Part shown: positions 5,841 to 12,642 of the stretch, in pieces | How the letters are laid out: the number at the start of each line of letters is the position of its first letter | Numbering within the stretch: the stretch's first letter is position 1 | Assembly (NCBI GenBank): GCA_905212395.1 | Contig: CAJMEI010000016.1 | Location: 1-12,642 of the forward strand | DNA length: 12,642 nucleotides | Direction of reading: 5' to 3' | Origin: an uncultured Christensenella sp. | Lineage (GTDB): Bacteria; Bacillota; Clostridia; Christensenellales; Borkfalkiaceae | The notes under the pieces: generated by a model | Databases searched by the model: none | What the model was told of the DNA's origin: nothing | What the model saw: only the letters and a program-made list of their open reading frames with translations | Translations under genes and position numbers: made by a program

Positions 5841-8439
5841 CAATAAATTTATGAAAGAACTTTTAGAACTTGCAAAGGGCAACGTCGTTAAAGACGTAGT
5901 ATCTTCTTTAAAGTCGGAGAAAAGTTCTCTTATAAAACTCAACAAAGAGCTTGATAGAAAAATGAGCGATATAACTCAAAAAAACTTGGCAACGGAAGAC
6001 TTGCAAGAAGTTAAACCCGTTGAAGAAAAAGTTAAAGAGCTTGTTTCCGGCGAAGAAAAAACGGAAGAAATAAAAGAAGTTCCCGCTAGCGAAAAACAAG
6101 AAGTAAAAGCGGAAAAAGAAGAAACCGTTGTCGAAATTCAAGCTAAGAGCGAAGAATCTTCTAAAAAAGTCGAAGTTAAAGAGGCGGTAGAAGCTCCTAA
6201 AACGGAAACTAAAACCATAAACACTAAAATAGGGGTAGTCGTAGTAAAAACCGAAAGCAACGGAAACGCTCCCGCAAGAGAGAGAAGATTTTTACAACGT
6301 CCCGTAGAAGAACCCAAGAAAAAGGAATACCGTCCTAACAATAACGAAAGGGGACAAAACGCAAACAAGCGTCCTAGCGGAGATAGACCTTTAAGGCAAA
6401 ACGCAGGCGCAACGGGCGCAAGTAAACCTACGGGATTTAAACCTATGGCGCCTACAGCGCAAGCGTTCGTTCCCAAAGACGCAAAAAACAGCCATTTCAC
6501 AAACAAAAAGAAAACTACCGCTAACGGAAAGAGTTACGATGATAAAAAAGCTCCTAACAAGAGAACTCTTGCTAAAGAGCAAATGAACAATAAAGGTTTC
6601 GACGAAAACGAAAGCGGATATAGAAAAGTAAGAAAACAAAAGAAAGACGTTACGCAAGCAACGGTAACTAAAATAGACCACGCCGTAATCACTAAAGAAG
6701 AAATTCCGATTAAAGAGTTAAGCGAAAAAATCGGCGTAAGCGCGGTTGAAATTACCAAAATGCTGTTTAAAGAAATGATTATGAAAACCATAAACGATTC
6801 TTTAACGTTCGACGTAGCGCAATATATAGCTTCGGAAGCGGGAGTAGAGCTTGAATTAAAGCTTGAAAAGAGCGCGGAAGAAAGATTGAGCGAAGAGTTT
6901 GACGAACAAACGGACGACCAAGAAAACTTAGTTAAAAGAGCGCCCATCGTTACCGTTATGGGACACGTTGACCATGGTAAAACTTCGCTACTCGATAGAA
7001 TAAGAAGCACTAACGTAACGGCGGGAGAAGCGGGCGGAATTACTCAACATATCGGCGCTTACACCGTTGAAATAAACGGAGAAAAAATTACGTTCTTAGA
7101 CACACCCGGACACGCGGCGTTTACTCAAATGAGGGCAAGGGGCGCGCAAATTACTGATATTGCCATATTAGTAGTTGCCGCCGACGACGGTATTATGCCT
7201 CAAACGATAGAAGCTATAAATCACGCTAAATCGGCTAACGTTCCCATAATAGTTGCGGCAAACAAAATAGATAAACAACACACCGATATAGACAGGCTTC
7301 GTCAACAACTTGCAGAGCAAGATTTACTTGTAGAAGAATGGGGCGGAGATACAATGATGATACCCGTGTCGGCAAAAACGGGCGAAGGAATAGATAAATT
7401 ACTCGAATCCGTACTTATGCTTGCGGAATTAAAAGAATTAAAAGCTAATCCCGACCGTTCGGCAAAGGGTACTATAATAGAAGCTAAACTCGATAAAGGT
7501 AAAGGACCGGTAGCGAACATCATAATTCAAAACGGTACTTTGCGTACGGGGGACGACGTTGTTGCGGGAACGGTAATCGGAAGGGTAAGAGCTATGGTAG
7601 ACGATAAAGGTCGTATGCTTAAAGAAGCAGGACCTTCTATGCCCGTTTCCATAATCGGTCTTAACGAAGTTCCTAACGCAGGCGATACGATTTACGCAGT
7701 TAAGGGCGGAGATAAAGATAAACTCTTAAAACTCGTCGCGCAAGAAAGAAAGAATAAAGAAAGGCTTGACCTTATTAAAGAACAAAAAATGTCTTACGAG
7801 GACGCTATTAACAAAATGGCGGAAGGCGACCTTAAAAATCTTAACATCATCATCAAAGCCGACGTTCAAGGTAGCGTAGAAGCGGTAAAAGATTCGCTTA
7901 TGAAGCTATCCGATAACGAAGTAAAAGTTACGGTAGTTCACTCTGGCGTAGGCGCGATAAACGAAACGGACGTTACGCTTGCGGATTCGTCGGGTTCGAT
8001 AATTATCGGATTTAACGTTCGTCCCGATTCGAAAGCCAAAGTTCTTGCAGAAAGAAGTAAGGTTTCTATAAAAATTTATAGGATAATTTACGAAGCGATA
8101 GAAGATGTTCAAAACGCTATGAAAGGCTTAGTAGTTCCTAAATTCCACGACGTATACTTAGGTAAAGCGGAAGTTAAGGAAACGTTTAAAATTAAAGGCG
8201 TGGGCGTAATAGCGGGTTGCGTGGTTACGGAAGGTAAAGTCGTAAGAAAAGGTAAGCTTATGATTTACAGGGACGACGTAAAGATTTGCGAAGGCAACGT
8301 TTTAACCTTAAAGCACTATAAAGACGAAGTTGCGGAAATGACTGCGGGACAAGAATGCGGAATTTCGATAGAAAACTTTAACGATATTAAAGTTGGCGAC
8401 TTTATCGAGTGCTATATCGAAGAAGAAGATAAAAAATAA
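5833..8439 (+). CDS. infB: Translation initiation factor IF2
   Basis: IF2 is a GTPase that places initiator fMet-tRNA on the 30S subunit and promotes 50S joining. The protein has 868 residues. About 1-285 is a long charged, disordered region, first Lys/Glu-rich, then rich in Arg, Asn, Pro and Gly. The IF2_N domain is at about 286-342. The G domain has GHVDHGKT (377-384), DTPGH (423-427), NKID (477-480) and SAK (513-515), all intact. Beta-barrel domain II follows at about 545-640, then domain III and the C-terminal fMet-tRNA-binding domain (about 770-868). The typical first IF2_N module at the extreme N-terminus is not obvious; another helical stretch replaces it. The ribosome site AAGGAGG lies eight bases before the ATG. 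Identification is secure. Confidence 0.98.
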   Translation: MADNKFMKELLELAKGNVVKDVVSSLKSEKSSLIKLNKELDRKMSDITQKNLATEDLQEVKPVEEKVKELVSGEEKTEEIKEVPASEKQEVKAEKEETVVEIQAKSEESSKKVEVKEAVEAPKTETKTINTKIGVVVVKTESNGNAPARERRFLQRPVEEPKKKEYRPNNNERGQNANKRPSGDRPLRQNAGATGASKPTGFKPMAPTAQAFVPKDAKNSHFTNKKKTTANGKSYDDKKAPNKRTLAKEQMNNKGFDENESGYRKVRKQKKDVTQATVTKIDHAVITKEEIPIKELSEKIGVSAVEITKMLFKEMIMKTINDSLTFDVAQYIASEAGVELELKLEKSAEERLSEEFDEQTDDQENLVKRAPIVTVMGHVDHGKTSLLDRIRSTNVTAGEAGGITQHIGAYTVEINGEKITFLDTPGHAAFTQMRARGAQITDIAILVVAADDGIMPQTIEAINHAKSANVPIIVAANKIDKQHTDIDRLRQQLAEQDLLVEEWGGDTMMIPVSAKTGEGIDKLLESVLMLAELKELKANPDRSAKGTIIEAKLDKGKGPVANIIIQNGTLRTGDDVVAGTVIGRVRAMVDDKGRMLKEAGPSMPVSIIGLNEVPNAGDTIYAVKGGDKDKLLKLVAQERKNKERLDLIKEQKMSYEDAINKMAEGDLKNLNIIIKADVQGSVEAVKDSLMKLSDNEVKVTVVHSGVGAINETDVTLADSSGSIIIGFNVRPDSKAKVLAERSKVSIKIYRIIYEAIEDVQNAMKGLVVPKFHDVYLGKAEVKETFKIKGVGVIAGCVVTEGKVVRKGKLMIYRDDVKICEGNVLTLKHYKDEVAEMTAGQECGISIENFNDIKVGDFIECYIEEEDKK

Positions 8440-8445
8440 TTTTTT

Positions 8446-8486
8446 GTAAACAGCCCGTAGTCGAATTTCGATTACAGGCGGTTTAT
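8446..8486 (+). other. Long imperfect hairpin after infB
   Basis: The arms 8446-8465 and 8467-8486 pair along almost their whole length. The outer stem is GTAAAC with GTTTAT, then GCC with GGC, then GTAGTCGA with TCGATTAC. Two single mismatches (8452/8480 and 8456/8476) and one G-U pair (8460/8472) interrupt it. No T run follows, so a standard terminator is unlikely. It could protect or process the mRNA between infB and rbfA. Confidence 0.55.
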
Positions 8487-8501
8487 GATTTAAGGCAAAA
8501 G

Positions 8502-8530
8502 TTGGAAAATATAAAGCAAAAATTTAAAAT
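8502..8530 (+). promoter_or_regulatory. Weak promoter-like pair before rbfA
   Basis: TTGGAA (8502-8507) and TAAAAT (8525-8530) are 17 bases apart. The -35 box has two mismatches to consensus and the -10 box one. In AT-rich DNA this can be chance, but the gap it lies in makes an internal promoter for the rbfA group reasonable. Confidence 0.28.
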
Positions 8531-8580
8531 TTCGTTGGCAGTGTAAACGGCGAAAGTTTAAGGTAAAAATCGGAGCGAAA

Positions 8581-8937
8581 ATGAAAGAAAAAAGAGAAAG
8601 ACGACTTAATAACGAATTTCGTAAAAACATTTACGAAATTTTAAAGTATGAAATAAAAAATCCCGAAATTACGGAAATGTTTACCGTTATGGAAGTAGAC
8701 GTAACGCAAGACTTAAAATATGCGGACGTAATAATAAGCGTTTATTCGGCTAGCGAAGAAAAAAAACAAAAAACCTTAAACGCAATAACGGAATCGGCAG
8801 GAGCGGTCAGAAAGATTTTATCCGATAAAATGCATATCAGAACCGTCCCCGAACTTAGGTTTAAAGAAGATACTTCTTACGCTTATGGTCAGCATATAGA
8901 CGAACTTTTGGAGAAAATAAATGAAAAAAATAAGTGA
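8581..8937 (+). CDS. rbfA: 30S ribosome-binding factor RbfA
   Basis: RbfA is a small KH-fold protein that binds the immature 30S subunit and helps 16S rRNA 5'-end maturation, including during cold adaptation. The 118 residues match the normal length. The family pattern is visible: a basic N-terminal helix (RERRLNNEFRKNIYEIL), IKNPEI, then a strand with the block VTQDLKYADVIISVY, and near the end IRTVPELRF followed by a helix. The ATG has GGAG five bases upstream. The last 17 bases overlap the nrnA start, suggesting coupling. Gene position after infB is as in most Bacillota. Identification is secure. Confidence 0.95.
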   Translation: MKEKRERRLNNEFRKNIYEILKYEIKNPEITEMFTVMEVDVTQDLKYADVIISVYSASEEKKQKTLNAITESAGAVRKILSDKMHIRTVPELRFKEDTSYAYGQHIDELLEKINEKNK

Positions 8938-9889
8938 AGAAATTATTTTAAATTTATTTAAAAATTGTTCGGACGTTTTAATAATTTCGCATACTCGCCC
9001 CGACGGAGATACCATAGGTTCTAGTTTGGCGTTAAAGCAAATTCTTACGAATTTAGGTAAAAAAGCGGACGTTACGTGCGATAGTCTTATTCCCGAAAAA
9101 TACTTATTTTTGCAAGGCGCGGAAAATTACGTTCTTTGCAAAGACGTAAATAAAAATTATTCTTTATACGTCTTTATGGATTGCGCTTCGCTTGGACAAA
9201 CGGGCGAAGGTTGCGTATTTTTGTCGTCTAAAAACGTTACGTTAAATATAGACCACCATATTTCCAACGACGGCTACGCAAAAAATAATTACGTTTGTAA
9301 TTACGCGTCTTGTTGCGAAGTTTTATATAGTATAGTCAAAAAATTAAATCTACCGTTAGACGAATACACGGCTAATTGTTTGCTACTCGGAATGGTTACG
9401 GATACGGGTAATTTTTCTCATAACAACACGACTAGTCAAACGCTTAACTATTCGGCGGAACTTATGGAAAAGGGCGCGAATTTATATAAAATCAATCAAG
9501 AAATGTTTAAAAATCAGTCGCCCGAAAGGTCAAAACTGTTTTTAAAAATTATGAGCGGTATGAAATTTTATCACGAAGGAAAACTCGCGATAATAAAAAT
9601 TTCAAAAGCCGATTTACAAGCTTTTAATTTAGATACTTCCGTAACGGAAGGATTTATAGATTATCCTATGGGAATTAAGGGCGTTGAAATAGGCGTAAGC
9701 ATTATGGAAACGAAAGATAAATGTTATAAAATTAGTTTCCGCAGTAGGGGAAAAGCGGACGTAAATAAACTTGCTTCCACATTCGGCGGGGGCGGACACG
9801 TTTGCGCCAGCGGGGCTATGCTTCACGGATATTTAGAAGACGTAGAAGAAAAATTAGTATATACTTCGGGGCTTTATCTCGAAGATTAA
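8921..9889 (+). CDS. nrnA: DHH/DHHA1 phosphoesterase, NanoRNase/pAp phosphatase NrnA
   Basis: NrnA degrades very short RNAs (nanoRNAs) and dephosphorylates 3'-phosphoadenosine 5'-phosphate in the cytosol; some relatives cleave pApA. The 322 residues show all DHH-family metal-site motifs: His24, Asp28 and Asp30 in HTRPDGD, Asp87 in MDCAS, Asp111-His112-His113, and Asp161 in VTDTGNF. The C-terminal DHHA1 domain carries FRSRG and the substrate-binding GGGGHVCASG (from Gly289). The ATG lies inside the rbfA end, with GGAG seven bases upstream. truB follows after 12 bases. The rbfA-nrnA-truB order is the usual Clostridia arrangement. Substrate preference among nanoRNA, pAp and cyclic dinucleotide products cannot be told from sequence. 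Confidence 0.93.
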   Translation: MKKISEEIILNLFKNCSDVLIISHTRPDGDTIGSSLALKQILTNLGKKADVTCDSLIPEKYLFLQGAENYVLCKDVNKNYSLYVFMDCASLGQTGEGCVFLSSKNVTLNIDHHISNDGYAKNNYVCNYASCCEVLYSIVKKLNLPLDEYTANCLLLGMVTDTGNFSHNNTTSQTLNYSAELMEKGANLYKINQEMFKNQSPERSKLFLKIMSGMKFYHEGKLAIIKISKADLQAFNLDTSVTEGFIDYPMGIKGVEIGVSIMETKDKCYKISFRSRGKADVNKLASTFGGGGHVCASGAMLHGYLEDVEEKLVYTSGLYLED

Positions 9890-9901
9890 AAGACGGATAA
9901 A

Positions 9902-10741
9902 ATGAACGGATTTTTTAACGTGTATAAGTCGAGCAATACAAACTCGACTTTTATTGTAAACAAAATAAAGCATTTAGTAGGTCAACCTTGCGGACATATG
10001 GGGACGCTTGACCCTATGGCGAGCGGAGTATTGCCCGTTGCTGTAGGTAAAAGCACGCGTTTATTCGATTATTTTGCAGATAAAAAAAAGACCTATATTG
10101 CCAAATTTAAATTCGGATACGAAACCGACACTTTGGATAAAACGGGCAAAACCGTAAAAACTTGCGATAAAATTCCCGATAAAACGGAAATAGAAAGGGC
10201 GTTACCTAATTTTTTAGGGCAAATAAGTCAAGTTCCGCCAAAGTATTGCGCTAATTCCGTAAATGGGCGTAGGGGTTACGATTTGGCTAGAAAGGGTATA
10301 GATTTTGAGTTAAAAGCAAAAACGGTAACGGTTTATTCGTATAGACTTTTAGACGGCGAAAACGGAGAATATCGTTTTGAAATAGAATGCGGGAAAGGCA
10401 CTTATATTCGTTCGCTTGCAAGGGATTTAGGATACGCTTGTTCGTCGCTTGCGACTATGACGGAATTAGAAAGAACCAAAAGCGGAGCGTTTAGTATAAC
10501 AAACTCGGTAACGTTGGACGAGCTTGCGAAAAATCCCGAAAAATACCTAATTCGTCCTGACGAAACTTTGGATTACGAAAAAGTATTTTTAACCGAAGAG
10601 CAAACCAAAAAAATGCTGAACGGCGTTTACGAAATTAAAATTGAACAAGGTTTGTATAGAGTTTATTCGCCGACCGAGTTTTTAGGAATCGGCAAAAGCG
10701 AAGACGGACTTTTAAAAATAAAGGCGTACGTTAGATGTTAA
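9902..10741 (+). CDS. truB: tRNA pseudouridine(55) synthase TruB
   Basis: TruB converts U55 in the T-loop of nearly all tRNAs to pseudouridine and acts as a tRNA folding chaperone. The 279 residues contain the catalytic motif GHMGTLDPMASGVLP with the nucleophile Asp37, the block KTYIAKFKFGYETDTLD with the conserved Tyr65, and GKGTYIRSLARDLG. The C-terminal 60 residues are a short TruB_C-type domain, not a full PUA domain, a common variation. The ribosome site is weak (GGA within GACGGAT), so translation may depend on coupling to nrnA 12 bases upstream. The end overlaps the ribF start by 7 bases, the usual pairing truB-ribF. Identification is secure. Confidence 0.96.
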   Translation: MNGFFNVYKSSNTNSTFIVNKIKHLVGQPCGHMGTLDPMASGVLPVAVGKSTRLFDYFADKKKTYIAKFKFGYETDTLDKTGKTVKTCDKIPDKTEIERALPNFLGQISQVPPKYCANSVNGRRGYDLARKGIDFELKAKTVTVYSYRLLDGENGEYRFEIECGKGTYIRSLARDLGYACSSLATMTELERTKSGAFSITNSVTLDELAKNPEKYLIRPDETLDYEKVFLTEEQTKKMLNGVYEIKIEQGLYRVYSPTEFLGIGKSEDGLLKIKAYVRC

Positions 10742-11607
10742 AAGATTTTAATAGTAAATTATCTAAACCGTTATCTGTTGCGCTCGGGTTTTTCGACGGC
10801 GTTCATAACGGGCATAGAAAACTAATAGAAATAGCTAAATCGCAAGGATATAATACTGCGGTTTTTACTTTTAAAGGTAAATTTTTTAAAAATAGCAAGG
10901 GGAGCGTTTATACGTTTGCCGAAAAAGCGGAATTATTAAAAAATTTAGGAGTGCAATACGTTATTTACGCTAAAACCACACAAGATTTTTTTAATATGCA
11001 GGCAACTGAGTTTTTACAGTCGTTTATAAGTCGATTTAACGTAAAAACGTTTGTTTGCGGAAAAGATTTCACTTTCGGAAAAAATGCCGAAGGAACGATA
11101 GAAACTTTGCGAGATTTTTGCTTAAAACACGATATAAACTTTATCGTTGCCGATACTCAAACTTATAACGGAGTAAAAATCTCTTCGGCAAAAATTAAGG
11201 AATTTTTAAAGGACGGACAAATAAAAACCGCAAACGAACTTTTAGGTTCGCCTTATTTTATTACGGGAAAAGTTTTAAAGGGCAGGGGAGTTGGCGCGAA
11301 AAGCGTTTTTTCCACCGCAAACTTAAATATAAACAAAAATAAAATTTTGCTTAAAAGCGGGGTTTACGCTACTAAAACGTGTTATAACGGAGTTTTATAT
11401 AATAGTCTTACAAATTTCGGCAACTGTCCTACGTTTAATCAACAAAAGCCTTTAATAGAAACGCATTTGTTAAATTTTAACGGGAATTTGTACGGCGAAA
11501 AAATTACAATTTATTTTTTAGATTATTTAAGGGAAATCAAAACTTTTAACAATTCGAAAGAATTAAAAGAACAAATACAAAAAGATATGGGGTGTTTTAA
11601 TGATTAA
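10735..11607 (+). CDS. ribF: Bifunctional riboflavin kinase/FAD synthetase
   Basis: RibF phosphorylates riboflavin to FMN and adenylates FMN to FAD. Of the 290 residues, about 10-170 are the nucleotidyltransferase domain with GFFDGVHNGH (His24, His27), CGKDFTFG, and ISSAKIK where ISSTRIR is common. About 172-288 is the riboflavin kinase domain with NFGNCPTF and ETHLLNF (Glu242, the expected catalytic base). The kinase signature usually read as PTAN is STAN here (193-196); Thr and Asn, which contact Mg-ATP in the family, are kept. AAAGG lies ten bases before the ATG. It overlaps truB by 7 bases and the next gene by 8. Both activities are likely, but the changed residues deserve a check. Confidence 0.93.
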   Translation: MLKDFNSKLSKPLSVALGFFDGVHNGHRKLIEIAKSQGYNTAVFTFKGKFFKNSKGSVYTFAEKAELLKNLGVQYVIYAKTTQDFFNMQATEFLQSFISRFNVKTFVCGKDFTFGKNAEGTIETLRDFCLKHDINFIVADTQTYNGVKISSAKIKEFLKDGQIKTANELLGSPYFITGKVLKGRGVGAKSVFSTANLNINKNKILLKSGVYATKTCYNGVLYNSLTNFGNCPTFNQQKPLIETHLLNFNGNLYGEKITIYFLDYLREIKTFNNSKELKEQIQKDMGCFND

Positions 11608-12478
11608 ATTCGGACCAAGCGGTAATTCGGAAAGCTTTTTTAACGACGGTTTTTCTCATACCGAGCAAGTTCCGCGTTGGCTTGAGGGAAAAGGGTTAGA
11701 TTGTTTTGAATATTCGTTCGGCAGGGGAGTAACTATTTCGGACGAAAAAGCTTATTCGATAAAAAAAGCTTTTGACGAATACGGCTTAGAAATAAGCGTT
11801 CACGCGCCTTATTTTATAAATTTTGCCAGCGAAGAAGAGCAAAAAATACAAAATTCCATAAACTATTGTTTGCAATCCGCCGATAAGGGTAAAAAAATGG
11901 GAGGAAAAAGAATAGTTATTCACCCCGCTTCTCAAGGGAAAGCTACCAGAGAACAAGCTTTTTCAAGAACTAAGGATAATTTTTGTCGTCTTACGGAAGC
12001 TATTTACAGAAGCGGTTTCGAAGATATGCTTTTTTGCCTCGAAACTATGGGCAAGCAAGGTCAAATTGGCACGGTATCGGAAATTGCGGATTTATGTAAA
12101 ATCGATAAAGTATTTATTCCTACCGTAGATTTCGGACACGTCAACGCTCGCGAACAAGGCTTGCTAAAAGAAGAAAAAGATTATACCGAATTGCTATCTT
12201 TTTTAATTTCCGAACTAGGAATAGGCAAAATGAAAAATTTTCACGTTCATTTTTCTAAAATAGAATACGGTTTAAAAGGCGAAATACGTCATTTAACTTT
12301 CGCGGACGATAAGTACGGACCGGAATTTCCTCCGCTCGCAGATAGTCTTTTAAAACTGGATTTAGAGCCGTATATCGTTTCCGAGTCCGCAGGTACTCAA
12401 GCAGAAGACGCGCTTTTTATGAAGAATACTTATATGGATAAAAAGGCGAAATTTGTCGAATTAAGTAAAAAATTATAA
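11600..12478 (+). CDS. Endonuclease IV-like TIM-barrel protein (AP endonuclease family 2)
   Basis: This 292-residue protein has the zinc-site pattern of endonuclease IV, which cleaves DNA 5' to abasic sites. Matching residues are His68 (HAPYF), His108 (VIHPAS), Glu148 (CLETMGK), Asp177 and His180 (DFGHVNA), His215 (HVHFSK) and Glu262 (SESAG), nearly the same numbering as E. coli Nfo. The Asp-Arg-His segment that holds the third zinc in Nfo is replaced by a region around GEIRHLTFADDKYGPEF, so the third site is uncertain. It therefore belongs to a divergent subfamily; a DNA repair role is likely but a sugar isomerase-like activity of the same fold cannot be excluded. Its ATG overlaps the ribF end by 8 bases. 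In B. subtilis rpsO follows ribF; here this gene does. Confidence 0.8.
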   Translation: MIKFGPSGNSESFFNDGFSHTEQVPRWLEGKGLDCFEYSFGRGVTISDEKAYSIKKAFDEYGLEISVHAPYFINFASEEEQKIQNSINYCLQSADKGKKMGGKRIVIHPASQGKATREQAFSRTKDNFCRLTEAIYRSGFEDMLFCLETMGKQGQIGTVSEIADLCKIDKVFIPTVDFGHVNAREQGLLKEEKDYTELLSFLISELGIGKMKNFHVHFSKIEYGLKGEIRHLTFADDKYGPEFPPLADSLLKLDLEPYIVSESAGTQAEDALFMKNTYMDKKAKFVELSKKL

Positions 12479-12494
12479 AAAACGTAAATTTTTT

Positions 12495-12523
12495 TTGACA
12501 ACCAACTATAATTATTGTATAAT
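12495..12523 (+). promoter_or_regulatory. Perfect-consensus sigma-A promoter
   Basis: TTGACA (12495-12500) and TATAAT (12518-12523) are exactly 17 bases apart, both perfect matches. An AT-rich run lies directly upstream and may act as an UP element. Transcription would start near 12530. No terminator separates it from the endonuclease IV-like gene 17 bases before. Confidence 0.88.
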
Positions 12524-12529
12524 AAATAA

Positions 12530-12600
12530 GCTGTTTTAGGCAGCCAATCCCCTGCAGAGACTTTATAACAGGTATAAGGCCCTTGCAGGGGATTTTTTCA
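12530..12600 (+). ncRNA. Structured leader RNA or small RNA ending in a terminator
   Basis: From the expected start near 12530, the RNA can form a small hairpin (GCTG at 12530-12533 with CAGC at 12541-12544), then the two-storey terminator hairpin at 12546-12594. The apical loop ACAGG (12568-12572) could pair with CTGT near the 5' end (12531-12534) as a pseudoknot, and GCAG (12540-12543) could pair with CTGC (12552-12555) as an antiterminator. It is either a cis-acting attenuator or riboswitch-like leader for the gene at 12631, or a free RNA of about 70 bases. I match it to no known riboswitch or ribosomal-protein leader. Confidence 0.55.
12546..12598 (+). terminator. Intrinsic terminator
   Basis: AATCCCCTGCA (12546-12556) pairs with TGCAGGGGATT (12584-12594) over 11 bp, followed by T to 12598. 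The interior folds again: CTTTATA (12561-12567) with TATAAGG (12573-12579), separated from the basal stem by a 4 x 4 internal loop. It would stop RNAs from the promoter just upstream as well as read-through from the ribF group. Confidence 0.85.
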
Positions 12601-12630
12601 ATAGTGCTTTAACATTCGGGGAAGGAAAAA

Positions 12631-12642
12631 ATGAAAATTGCA
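12631..12642 (+). CDS. Start of a further gene (partial, cut by window end)
   Basis: An ATG at 12631 follows a good purine-rich ribosome site (GGGGAAGGA, 12618-12626) and a promoter-terminator leader. Only Met-Lys-Ile-Ala is visible, too little to name it. It is probably controlled by read-through of the terminator at 12546-12598. Confidence 0.6.

Larger units (their letters stand above)
8440..8580 (+). other. Intergenic gap between infB and rbfA
   Basis: These 141 bases interrupt an otherwise tight operon. B. subtilis has ylxP at this point; no such gene or remnant is visible here. The gap holds the hairpin at 8446-8486, two copies of TGTAAAC(A/G)GC (8446-8454 region and 8543-8551 region), a weak promoter-like pair and, at 8572-8575, the GGAG ribosome site of rbfA. 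Confidence 0.6.

Noticed and set aside
6138..7010. Long minus-strand open frames opposite infB (122 and 158 codons)
   Set aside because: They are antisense to a secure gene, have Ser/Leu/Phe-rich translations expected from the complement of Lys/Glu codons, and no domain or ribosome site.
8446..8486. Hairpin after infB taken as a terminator
   Set aside because: The bases after it (TGATTTAAGG) contain no T run.

Overview
The window is a housekeeping segment, with every gene on the + strand, from a low-G+C bacterium, most likely an uncultured Bacillota (Clostridia-like) lineage. The evidence is the gene order ispG - polC position - rimP - nusA - ylxR/rnpM - ylxQ - infB - rbfA - nrnA - truB - ribF, which is the classical Clostridia arrangement, together with strong AAGGAG-type ribosome sites, TTG starts and an AT-rich base composition (about 37% G+C, my estimate). 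A Christensenellales-like affiliation is only a guess. I see no mobile element, tRNA, rRNA, CRISPR array or phage gene.

Layout. 1-158: an upstream region with an inverted repeat and a good sigma-A-type promoter; a reading frame open from the left edge may be the tail of an upstream gene. 159-3554: coaX (type III pantothenate kinase), ispG (isoprenoid synthesis) and a 506-residue protein that sits where polC normally lies. That protein keeps only the PolC N-terminal region, OB fold and proofreading exonuclease; the PHP and polymerase modules are absent. 3543-8439: a near-consensus promoter and a 12-bp leader hairpin precede rimP, nusA, rnpM, the L7Ae-like gene and infB, several of them overlapping by a few bases. 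8440-8580: a 141-base gap with a long imperfect hairpin, at the place where B. subtilis has ylxP. 8581-12478: rbfA, nrnA, truB, ribF and an endonuclease IV-like TIM-barrel gene, tightly packed. 12479-12642: a perfect-consensus promoter, a compact structured RNA ending in an intrinsic terminator, then the first four codons of another gene.

Function. Most genes serve translation and RNA metabolism: ribosome maturation (RimP, RbfA), initiation (IF2), transcription elongation/termination (NusA), RNase P modulation (YlxR/RnpM), a K-turn-type RNA binder (YlxQ), nanoRNA turnover (NrnA) and tRNA pseudouridylation (TruB). CoaX, RibF and IspG provide cofactors and isoprenoids. The endonuclease IV-like protein and the PolC-derived exonuclease are the two genome-maintenance candidates.

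Most worth a second look: the catalytically reduced PolC with all five exonuclease residues intact; the complete absence, on reading by eye, of GATC from 12.6 kb, with Asp before C-initial codons always written GAC; the structured terminator-containing RNA at 12530-12600; and the rimP leader hairpin whose 3' arm could alternatively cover the ribosome binding site.
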